DNA from: CAITWF01 sp038231575
GTDB lineage: Bacteria; Verrucomicrobiota; Verrucomicrobiia; Opitutales; Opitutaceae
Length of the DNA: 64,000 nt
Assembly: GCA_038231575.1 (NCBI GenBank)
Contig: JBBRLB010000013.1
Coordinates: 1-64,000 of the forward strand
Direction: 5' to 3'
Shown in pieces: positions 1-6,721 of the stretch. Position numbers and translations under genes: made by a program. The notes beneath the pieces are model-generated. The model was not told the origin of the DNA and ran no database searches. It saw only the letters and a list, made by a program, of their open reading frames with translations. Within the stretch, counting starts at the first letter, position 1. Each line of letters opens with the position of its first letter.

Positions 1-69
1 GGTGGGGAGCTACGCTCCCCTACACCCCCTCCCTTGCTTTCCCGCTTGTCCTCCCGCCCTAACTCATAA

Positions 70-756
70 CTTACTTTCACCTCCCACCTGTCTAACCGGA
101 AGGGTCCACCTCAGAACGGCGTTCCGCCCCCGACGGTCACCGTCGTTTGTAACTATGCCTCCACGGAACCAATCGCGAAAACCAACGAGAAGGCGGACAG
201 AATCGCTCAAGAACGCATCTACCAGCAAGAGCTTGCGAGGAAGCGAGCAGAGGAGGCGAAAAGAAATGCATTATTCACAGATGAGATTCGCCAAATAGAG
301 AAAAACTTCTTTCGCCTGAATGATCCCGAGCAATTCGCCAAGAAATCCAAATTCATGCAGCTAATTGTCACGGCTGAGGCGCTGGCGGCGAAAGCGGAGT
401 TTCAAGCCGCGATTCGCTTCTACAATGACGCGCTTCAGACCCAGCCAGAACCGGCTTATATCGATGAAAATGCACGGGTGCAGGAACTGCACGAAATGCT
501 GATGGCGCAGCGCGAACCTGTGGAGGTGAGCGTCAAATCCGATGGCAAAACCACGGTCTCAATCATGAATATGAGTGGCTCTTCGCAGAACAAAACAACC
601 ACGTTCAAACTCTTTCCCGGCGACTATGTCATCGTCGGCACCCGCGATGGTTTTCGTGACGTGAACCTACTAGGACAAGTGAGAGACGGAACCCCGCCAC
701 CAGTTTTCACTGTGATCTGTGAAGAACACAGCGCTAAAAAAAGCGCCCAAGAATAA
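70..756 (+). pseudogene. 5'-truncated gene with coiled-coil and PEGA-like C-terminus
   Basis: The reading frame is open from just after a TAA at 67-69 to the stop at 756. The first ATG is at 355, and no ATG, GTG or TTG lies in frame before it. The translation upstream of 355 is nevertheless protein-like: a charged helical stretch rich in KAD, RIAQER and RKRAEE, followed by a helical segment with FYNDAL. The last 70 residues (PVEVSVKSDGKTTVSI to TPPPVFTVIC) look like a PEGA-type beta domain that usually sits at the end of larger surface or kinase-like proteins. I read it as the 3' part of a longer gene whose start was lost by truncation or frameshift. A real short product starting at 355 (133 aa) remains possible. 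The exact family is not recognised. Confidence 0.5.
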
Positions 757-850
757 GCCCTGCACCCCGTGCACCGGCGTGTCGGTCGCGTCAAAGTCAA
801 GGATCAGCACGTCGGAGGTTTTTTGCGTGAGACGCGATAAACCAATCCCC
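757..850 (-). pseudogene. IS1380-like transposase fragment
   Basis: The minus strand reads through a segment with SDVLILDFDATDTPVHG. This matches the conserved catalytic-region signature of IS1380-family transposases (LDxDATDxPxHG). Only about 30 codons are left, with no start, no terminal repeats and no continuation on either side. The fragment abuts the stop codon of the truncated gene to its left, so this end of the element has been rearranged. Recognition rests on one motif. Confidence 0.45.
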
Positions 851-1127
851 TATCGCAGCCTTTGACGCGCAAGACGTGCGTCGGGGAAAAGGAAATGCCT
901 CGAAGATGCTGTGGAGTGTCAATGCGTTCTACCAAGTAAGAGGTGGCGTCGACCAAACGACCGCCGCGATTGCGTTAGTCGAGGCCGCCGCGCTCTACGC
1001 GGGAATCAACCGCAATGGAATCGTGAATGTTGCGCCGCATTAGCAAGAGTTCCGCCTACTCCATCCGCTTAGTCTCCCGCAGCGTCAGTAGCCCGTCGAT
1101 ACCGATTGCCCAACTCAAGAGAATGCC
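851..1127. other. Accessory stretch without a convincing gene
   Basis: The only candidate here is a 45-codon plus-strand ORF at 906-1043 (starts MLWSVNAFYQV, ends NVAPH). It has no clear ribosome binding site and no recognised family, and may be the tail of a broken gene. No tRNA-like or terminal-repeat sequence marking the left end of the integrative element is visible. Confidence 0.35.
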
Positions 1128-1628
1128 CTAATGAATGGGTCCGCTGTCACCGGATACTTGCTGTAAAAGCAGCGGCTTTGGCGAGGGCGTGAATGAATGT
1201 CCGGTCAGTCGTGCGATAATCTCTTCCTTTGAGACCGGACCAAAATCGCTTACCTCGGCGGACACGTTCATTTGCTTCATTTGGTTTCGGCCCCCAATCG
1301 CGGCCTCCTTATCAATCAGGATACCGAGCAGGATTCCTTTGGCGTTTGGGCTAATTTTCCCCTCCCGCAAGTCCTGCCGAAGTTGTTGGGATACCTCGGC
1401 AATCAGGCTGCGAAGTTCGGTTCCCAGCATCTCCCCCCACTCGTCAGCGCCAATGCGGGCATGAACGATGGCGGCAATCAACCGCTCGGGGGCTGAGGGG
1501 TAACGCGTCATCAGTTCACGCCTTGACGCATTGCCAGCGGCTTCTGCGGCAAGCATGGCCAGAATCGGTGCGGGCAGGTCTTTTCGCTTTGTCGATTTAC
1601 GCACGAATTGAATTGGTTTAGGCGTCAT
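1128..1628 (-). CDS. Hypothetical protein of the integrative element
   Basis: This 166-residue protein has a basic N-terminus (FVRKSTKRKDLP) followed by a mainly helical body rich in Ala, Leu, Glu and Arg. No signal peptide or membrane segment is visible. It is the last gene of a minus-strand block running from the integrase through primase and ATPase, and is separated from the ATPase gene by a 129-bp spacer with a hairpin and tandem repeats. Small helical proteins in this position of satellite-like elements are often DNA-binding or terminase-small-subunit-like, but I see no motif that proves this. Confidence 0.6.
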   Translation of the reverse strand: MTPKPIQFVRKSTKRKDLPAPILAMLAAEAAGNASRRELMTRYPSAPERLIAAIVHARIGADEWGEMLGTELRSLIAEVSQQLRQDLREGKISPNAKGILLGILIDKEAAIGGRNQMKQMNVSAEVSDFGPVSKEEIIARLTGHSFTPSPKPLLLQQVSGDSGPIH

Positions 1629-1629
1629 C

Positions 1630-1749
1630 GGTTGTGGCGGTTAATGGCAGTCACCATCTACTGCCGCCGCCACCGCCACACCTAAAGGTGGTGGCGGTGC
1701 GCTTGTGGCATCCGCCGAAACTGGTTGTGGCGGTTGTGGCGGTTGTGGC
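1630..1749. repeat. Hairpin plus 9-bp tandem repeats, possible replication origin
   Basis: Three perfect tandem copies of GGTTGTGGC lie at 1723-1731, 1732-1740 and 1741-1749. A fourth isolated copy sits at 1630-1638. Between them is an inverted repeat at 1671-1699 (CACCGCCACACCT / AGGTGGTGGCGGTG, one-base bulge). The spacer is flanked by a RepA-like ATPase gene and a small hypothetical gene, with a primase gene further upstream. Directly repeated iterons beside replication genes are typical of origins, so an origin is a reasonable inference. A regulatory site or simple GC-rich slippage are alternatives. Confidence 0.45.
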
Positions 1750-1757
1750 GGAAAGGG

Positions 1758-2795
1758 TCATTTCCGGCGGTAGTGGATGCCGATCCGTTCAACGCGTCCG
1801 GCGTCCAACAGTTCATCCCGCCGGCGGCGAAAACTGGAGTCAGGGACGCCCGATGCTTTTTGCCATTCGGTCGAGGTCATCAGACCTTCAAGCGACTTCA
1901 CGGCGTCGTCCGCACTGTGCTTCTTGGGGGCACCACCGCGTTTCAGTTTGGCCGGGTCCAATTGATCATCGCGCACCCACAACGGATATTGCCAACGGAC
2001 CGCGAACGGATGCACGGGCGCGAAGTTGCGCAACGCCATCTCAACTGTCATGGCGTCCGGCTCCTCGTGGGGTGTAATGGTCGCCGCCACGTCCCCCCAG
2101 CGGGAGAACACACCGGCGCCGCTGGCACGGTCGATGGCGTTCTTCTGCGAGGCATCGCCCTTGGCAAAATGATGCGACAACGCGAGTGCCGAGCCGTTGA
2201 GCGAGCAATGCTTTTCGAGGGCGCACAAGAGTTGGCCTTGCGAATCGTTGCTGTTCTCCTCGCCGCCGGATGCCGAGTTGACCTTGTAATGCGGGTCAAT
2301 AACTACGAGCCCCGCGCCGATGGACTTGATCTTGTCGGGCAACCGAGCCGCCAATTCAACGATGCTGACGCTGTGGCCCCGCAGGTTCCAAACATGCAGT
2401 TCCTTGGGTGGCTTCGTGCCGTGGGCATCGCAGATCTTTTCGATGCGATTGGCGGTGGCGAAGTCCTGCAATTCGAGATTCAGCATCAGGACCGGAGCTA
2501 GTTTGGTCATGAAACCGAGCCACGGTCTGCCGTCGGCAATCGCGCACGCCGCGTCGATCAGCGTGAAGGTCTTGTGGGCCTTGCTCGGACCGGAAATCAG
2601 CATGGTGCCGCCACGATACAGGACGCCGTCGATCAGCACAGCCGGAGTCGGTGGTGGGTTCGCGCAAAGGTCACTTGCCCGGACTGGTTCTGGCCAGCCG
2701 TCCGCGCATAGTTGGGGCGTCGCGGGCGGGAAATCTTCAACGCTCATTCCGGCGATTTCGTTCACGGCGTTTTCCTCCCCGGCGGCGTCAGCCAT
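1758..2795 (-). CDS. RepA-like AAA ATPase (replicative helicase type)
   Basis: This is a P-loop ATPase of the AAA_25/RepA-like class that usually serves as helicase for plasmids, satellites and integrative elements. Visible motifs are Walker A (GPSKAHKT), Walker B (LVVIDPHYK) and a downstream sensor-like ALSHHFAKGD. The C-terminal 60 residues look like a winged helix (TEWQKASGVPDSSFRRRR). I prefer the ATG at 2795 because AGGTG lies 7-8 bases upstream. An ATG at 2825 would deepen the overlap with the primase gene, and one at 2747 would remove it. The gene overlaps the end of the primase gene, implying coupled expression, and the pair probably drives replication of the excised element. Confidence 0.8.
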   Translation of the reverse strand: MADAAGEENAVNEIAGMSVEDFPPATPQLCADGWPEPVRASDLCANPPPTPAVLIDGVLYRGGTMLISGPSKAHKTFTLIDAACAIADGRPWLGFMTKLAPVLMLNLELQDFATANRIEKICDAHGTKPPKELHVWNLRGHSVSIVELAARLPDKIKSIGAGLVVIDPHYKVNSASGGEENSNDSQGQLLCALEKHCSLNGSALALSHHFAKGDASQKNAIDRASGAGVFSRWGDVAATITPHEEPDAMTVEMALRNFAPVHPFAVRWQYPLWVRDDQLDPAKLKRGGAPKKHSADDAVKSLEGLMTSTEWQKASGVPDSSFRRRRDELLDAGRVERIGIHYRRK

Positions 2796-3898
2796 TCCGA
2801 AACACCTGCCGACGTGATTGGACAAATCCGGTGCAAATCGTTCAAGTCTTTCGCGCTGGTGCGGTTGCTGCGCAGCACGCGGACCGGATGGCCGAGTTTG
2901 CGGAGCGTATCAACGAATCCTCCCTGCGCTTTCCAGTTATCGCCCGCAGCATCCGCGTCGGCGAACAGAACAAATCGGGCAGATGGCCGCAAGAACGCAC
3001 TCCATGCGTCCAGCAATGGCCGCCACCCTGAAGCGCCGCGGGTTGCGAACACCGTAACGTTTTCCGGCCATGCGGCATCGCCCGCCAGCCAACCGGATGC
3101 CGAAGCAAGCGTGATGGCATCCCATTGGCCTTCGGTTCCGACCAATGTCTGTGCGTAAGTAACGAAGCCCCCACCGAGCACGAACGGAAGCGCCGCCACG
3201 CGCACGTTGTCCGCCTTTTCATTTGGCCGGTAAGTCCACCGGATACGTTCTCCGGCCTTCTCAGACTTACGCCGGTGATGAAAACCCACGTCGCACGTGC
3301 TAATAAATCCGAGTTCGTCGCGGAATGGCGCTTGCACCGGGAACGCGACGCCACGTCTACCCTTGAGCAGCGGACAGGCGATCAATCCATCCTCCGCTAG
3401 CGTGCGCACAGTGCCCTCGGGCCAGCCGCGCCATTCGTTGACCGCATCCTGCAAACTTGCATTGCCGCGCAAATGAGCGAGTCCTTCGTCCCAGATCGCG
3501 CGGCATTCCTCTGGCATCGGCTGCAACGCTGTGGTGGCCGTTGCTGCCTCAACAGTAGGCCTTGGCGGAGCTTCGCGGGGTTGGGGACTGGGATGCGTGC
3601 TCCTGCGACTGCTGGCTGTTCTTGTGCCAGCCATTGCGATTAGTTCGCGGCACGCATCGGCGTTGGTGATGCCGTGCGCCTTGGCGAGAAAATCAACCAC
3701 GTCGCCACCTTCGCTGGTCGCGTGATCTTTCCATCGCCTCCCATTATCGTAAACCGAAAACGACGGATGGCGGTCTTCACGGAATGGTGACGGGCATGAC
3801 TTGCCGAATCGCCAGCCGGGGAAAAGCTGCGCGGCGAGGTCGGGAATGGTCAGTTTCGCAAGCGCGTTTTCGAGCGGACTTGCGGCAATGGCGTTCAC
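2762..3898 (-). CDS. CHC2/Toprim primase-like protein
   Basis: This 378-residue product has a degenerate CHC2-type zinc-finger region (CPSPFREDRHPSFSVY, then WKDHATSEGGDVVDFL). It is followed by a Toprim domain with the Glu motif GTEGQWDA and the acidic motif LFADADAAG. Both are hallmarks of DnaG-type primases of mobile elements. The open frame extends to 4078, but the GTG at 3898 shares GTGA with the stop of the upstream helix-turn-helix gene, a classic coupled start that removes an implausible Arg/Ser-rich extension. It probably primes replication together with the neighbouring ATPase. Only one of the canonical zinc-ligand cysteines is obvious. Confidence 0.8.
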   Translation of the reverse strand: MNAIAASPLENALAKLTIPDLAAQLFPGWRFGKSCPSPFREDRHPSFSVYDNGRRWKDHATSEGGDVVDFLAKAHGITNADACRELIAMAGTRTASSRRSTHPSPQPREAPPRPTVEAATATTALQPMPEECRAIWDEGLAHLRGNASLQDAVNEWRGWPEGTVRTLAEDGLIACPLLKGRRGVAFPVQAPFRDELGFISTCDVGFHHRRKSEKAGERIRWTYRPNEKADNVRVAALPFVLGGGFVTYAQTLVGTEGQWDAITLASASGWLAGDAAWPENVTVFATRGASGWRPLLDAWSAFLRPSARFVLFADADAAGDNWKAQGGFVDTLRKLGHPVRVLRSNRTSAKDLNDLHRICPITSAGVSEWLTPPGRKTP

Positions 3899-4122
3899 GT
3901 GCGCGCCTCCGTCTCCATTCTGGCCGGCGGTCGGACTCGATGTGCGGCCTCGTAGCGTTCGACGGCAGCAAGTTCTACCAGAAGCCTGCGCCCAATCCGA
4001 ACGGATGGGAAGGTATCTGGTTCCTGACGCAATTTGCGCCGGATCGATTCTCGGTGCCAGTGCCAGCGTTCGCTCCACTTGGCAGGGGTGATGTATCTGG
4101 TTTCGTTAGGCATAAGGCTCAT
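3895..4122 (-). CDS. Small helix-turn-helix protein, excisionase/AlpA-like
   Basis: The 75-residue product contains a MerR/AlpA-type DNA-binding core (YITPAKWSERWHWHRESI, then the wing-like SVRIGRRLLVE). Its size and its position between the primase and integrase-side genes fit an excisionase or directionality factor. Its stop overlaps the GTG start of the primase by 4 bases. Direct evidence is limited to the fold-like pattern; it could equally be a repressor of the element. Confidence 0.6.
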   Translation of the reverse strand: MSLMPNETRYITPAKWSERWHWHRESIRRKLRQEPDTFPSVRIGRRLLVELAAVERYEAAHRVRPPARMETEART

Positions 4123-4184
4123 TTGACCTTAGCCTAAGAAAACCGGAGAAAGCCTAAACGAACGGAAGCGGACCGCTTATGCTG

Positions 4185-5015
4185 TTAGGGGGCAACAAAT
4201 TGTAGTGACGGGTAGACGCTTTTTATAGCCTCCTTGATTGCTGAATGTCGGTTCCAAACCATCGTGCTCTGCGTATTGTAGGCTCGTTTAGCGTAACGCT
4301 GCTCCTCGGGTGTCCGCTCGAAACCATCGCGGGGCTCGATGTAACTCGGAACGCCTTGCGTCTTATAGAATTTCCACGCGGCCTGTTCCAACGCACGCTG
4401 ACGAGATGGGTTCTCCGCCAAACGCTGTTCGACAAATAAGAAAATTTCCCACTCAGCTGCCGCACCCAAAGTGCAGCCCCTGCTTTCGAGTTTCTGTTTC
4501 TTAAGTTTCGAAATCGGCACGCGCTTTTCTAAGTCGTCGATTATCTTCTTGCGGTGTCCCGTGTCGCGGACCGCTTTCGGGATAGCCACGAAATCGAATC
4601 GCTCCGACAGAGTTTCCATTGAAAAAATGTCCCGCTCTTCGAACTGGGCTGCAAATGCTGCAATTGTTGCGCTTGCCGTGGGTGGCGTGACTACGCGAGG
4701 CATTGGAGTGTAGTAGGATTCCACGGCACCCTCTAGCACTTTCCTGAGATCGTATGGCAGGCTTTGCCAGAACGTGTCTTCGATTGGGTTTCCTTCGGCC
4801 ACAACAGGGAAAATAACCTGCGCAACTACGAGCGCGGCGACTAGGTTTCTCGCACTGATTGCGCGAAATTCGTCTCCCAGTGTCTTCCCTGCGCCTCGCC
4901 TTTTTCTTAGCTCTGCAATCTCGCCTCGAAAGATTTCGTTGCGGCGTAAGCACTCCCACGCTTTTGCAGCCAATCCATAGTTGGCCGGATTCGAATCCGA
5001 TAGTTTGGTCTTCAT
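4185..5015 (-). CDS. Uncharacterised protein downstream of the integrase
   Basis: The ATG at 5015 is chosen because it starts 4 bases after the integrase stop and follows GGGGTGA. The open frame itself extends to 5072 inside the integrase gene. The N-terminal AKAWECLRRNEIFRGEI resembles the WEFLRRN segment of DUF6499-type regulator-like proteins found with mobile elements. The rest is helical, with IDDLEKRVPISKLKKQKLES in the middle and an Arg/Tyr-rich end. No signal peptide or membrane helix is seen. Tight coupling to the integrase suggests a role in element maintenance or regulation; the function is unknown. Confidence 0.6.
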   Translation of the reverse strand: MKTKLSDSNPANYGLAAKAWECLRRNEIFRGEIAELRKRRGAGKTLGDEFRAISARNLVAALVVAQVIFPVVAEGNPIEDTFWQSLPYDLRKVLEGAVESYYTPMPRVVTPPTASATIAAFAAQFEERDIFSMETLSERFDFVAIPKAVRDTGHRKKIIDDLEKRVPISKLKKQKLESRGCTLGAAAEWEIFLFVEQRLAENPSRQRALEQAAWKFYKTQGVPSYIEPRDGFERTPEEQRYAKRAYNTQSTMVWNRHSAIKEAIKSVYPSLQFVAP

Positions 5016-5019
5016 GGCG

Positions 5020-6426
5020 TCACCCCACGATTTTGAAGTGCGACAGCTCAGGAGAAGTGGTCGGAGTCGCATAGTATCGAGACGTGACCACTGGCGACCG
5101 ATGCCCTAAGTTATGCTGAGCATGGAATAGGCCGTGCTGGGTGGCCACGACGCTGCCGTATTGCTTGCGCAGGGTGTGCAGCGGATGGCCACGAGCCTTG
5201 CCCTTTTCGACCCCGCGATCTCGCAACCAAAAGTTGATCGTCCGAAATGTCATCGGGCACCGGTAGTCGAGCCCGCTTGCAGCCTTGCTCTCGGGATCGG
5301 GGTCACCGCCGCCGATGATGTACGGGGAAGCGTCTTTTCGGGACTGGTTGAGCGCATCGTAGACCTCGCGTTGAATGCGAATCTTTCTGCCTTCGCCGCC
5401 CTTCGGTCTAAAATTTCCCTGTTCGTCGGGTATTTCCACGAAGCAGACTCCGTCCTCGTCCTTGAGCCATTCCCATTTCGCTTGGTCGATCTCATTGGCG
5501 CGAAGGCCGGCGCCGTAGCCGAGCAAGAGCGCGGCATAGGCGTCAGGGTGTGGCTCGCGAAAATCTATGTCGCGCCACTGCGGAAGCTTCCCGTGGGCTT
5601 TTTTGTGCTGCTTCGCAAACAGTGTTGTCGCGGGGTTCTGAGCGTTGGGGTCGCCCGTCAGCAATAGTGGCGCATCCCGCATGACGCGGTCGATGATCTC
5701 GGGCTTGAGGGGTTCGTACCTCTTGATCTCTTGCGAACGTTCAATGCCGACAAACGGATTCTCAACCTTGAGCCCGTTTCGCTCCATCACTTCGCGGCCC
5801 TTCTGTGAGAAGCAGGCCCCGGCATTGCGCAGGATTTTCGCCAGCGTGTTTGTGACCGCAGAATCCTTCCGGCTTCGAGATGCCTTGGCCCGGTAGGCGT
5901 CCTCCGCCTTCGCAATCGCTGCGCGGTTCAATTCCCGAATCTGTTTCACGCCAGCCAGGGCGCACAATTGTTTCAGACAGCGGACGTAGTTCAGCACGCT
6001 CACCGGACGGGGAGCCTTCCTCATGCTGAGCACGGCCTTTTCGTATTCGGCGCAAAAATCCTCAATCGACGGCGAGGCTGGCAACCTAGCCTGACCGGCG
6101 TGGACGGCGGACCAGCCCTCCGCAGCAAGACGCTGCGACAGGGTCAACGCCGCTTCCGCCGACGCTTCCTTTTCGGAGCTGTGGAGCCGAACCCGTTTCG
6201 TGATCCCTTCATGCCGCAGGCGCACGTAGTATTCGGGGATCTCAACCGTGTTGCCATCGCGGTCCCGGTAGCTGTTCCGAAAGAGCCGCGCCCGCCAATA
6301 AGCCGCCGACCCCTCCCCGCTCCGCACTCGTCCACGTTTAACTGGCTTTTCTGTCTTGTCGTCTACTTGACACTTTTCGAGGTTGTCCCCAGTTGTGTCC
6401 AATTTGGGTTCGTTGCGCGTTTCCAT
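5020..6426 (-). CDS. Tyrosine recombinase (site-specific integrase)
   Basis: The product is a 468-residue phage-type integrase. The catalytic set can be read as Arg309 in GAGLRANEI, a Lys near 342-348 (PKGGEGRK), His417/Arg420 in HTLRKQYG, His442 in LGHRSP, and Tyr451 or Tyr452 in TSRYYA. An N-terminal arm-binding region and a SAM-like core-binding domain (about 118-215) precede it. The start is supported by GGAGGAG eight bases before the ATG. The gene begins only 78 bp from the tRNA-Met fragment at 6505-6554 and reads away from it, the usual arrangement of tRNA-targeting integrative elements. It would recombine the element at that tRNA 3' end. Confidence 0.92.
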   Translation of the reverse strand: METRNEPKLDTTGDNLEKCQVDDKTEKPVKRGRVRSGEGSAAYWRARLFRNSYRDRDGNTVEIPEYYVRLRHEGITKRVRLHSSEKEASAEAALTLSQRLAAEGWSAVHAGQARLPASPSIEDFCAEYEKAVLSMRKAPRPVSVLNYVRCLKQLCALAGVKQIRELNRAAIAKAEDAYRAKASRSRKDSAVTNTLAKILRNAGACFSQKGREVMERNGLKVENPFVGIERSQEIKRYEPLKPEIIDRVMRDAPLLLTGDPNAQNPATTLFAKQHKKAHGKLPQWRDIDFREPHPDAYAALLLGYGAGLRANEIDQAKWEWLKDEDGVCFVEIPDEQGNFRPKGGEGRKIRIQREVYDALNQSRKDASPYIIGGGDPDPESKAASGLDYRCPMTFRTINFWLRDRGVEKGKARGHPLHTLRKQYGSVVATQHGLFHAQHNLGHRSPVVTSRYYATPTTSPELSHFKIVG

Positions 6427-6504
6427 TGTGATTTCTCCTCCATGGTTAGGGTTTTCCTAGTGACAGAGCGCAACCTATCACAACGCGTCATAACACACAA
6501 GGAC

Positions 6505-6554
6505 AAGGACTCATAATCCTTTGGTTCTGGGTTCGAATCCCAGTGGGCCCACCA
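6505..6554 (+). other. tRNA-Met(CAT) 3' fragment, integrative element attachment site
   Basis: The sequence holds a complete 3' half of a tRNA: anticodon stem AAGGA/TCCTT around the loop CTCATAA (anticodon CAT), variable loop TGGTT, T arm CTGGG-TTCGAAT-CCCAG, acceptor strand TGGGCCC, discriminator A and encoded CCA. The 5' half (acceptor GGGCCCA and D arm) is absent from the bases before it. Such 3' halves are the core left when an element integrates into a tRNA gene. The element lies to the left, so the intact tRNA should lie beyond the left edge of the window. Confidence 0.82.
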
Positions 6555-6636
6555 AGCCGCAGGGCGACTCGGCCGCGACATGATTCCTTTCCCGGACCTG
6601 ATAAAAGGGACGCGTCAGAGAACTGATTTCTGCGCA

Positions 6637-6665
6637 GATCGATCGCGGGCAGCGCAAAATATACT
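6637..6665 (+). promoter_or_regulatory. Weak promoter candidate for the large secreted protein
   Basis: A TATACT hexamer at 6660-6665 lies about 57 bases before the ATG at 6722. The corresponding -35 position holds GATCGA, a poor match to TTGACA. The call rests on the -10 hexamer and its distance from the gene. Confidence 0.25.
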
Positions 6666-6721
6666 TCACCGCCGGATAGCACATTCGCGCTTCTGCACGG
6701 TCAAAGGGGGTGAGTCTTGGT

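Noticed and set aside
4983..5002. GGATTCGAATCC, a T-arm-like sequence that could hint at another tRNA copy
   Set aside because: It lies within the coding sequence downstream of the integrase, with no anticodon arm or acceptor strand around it.
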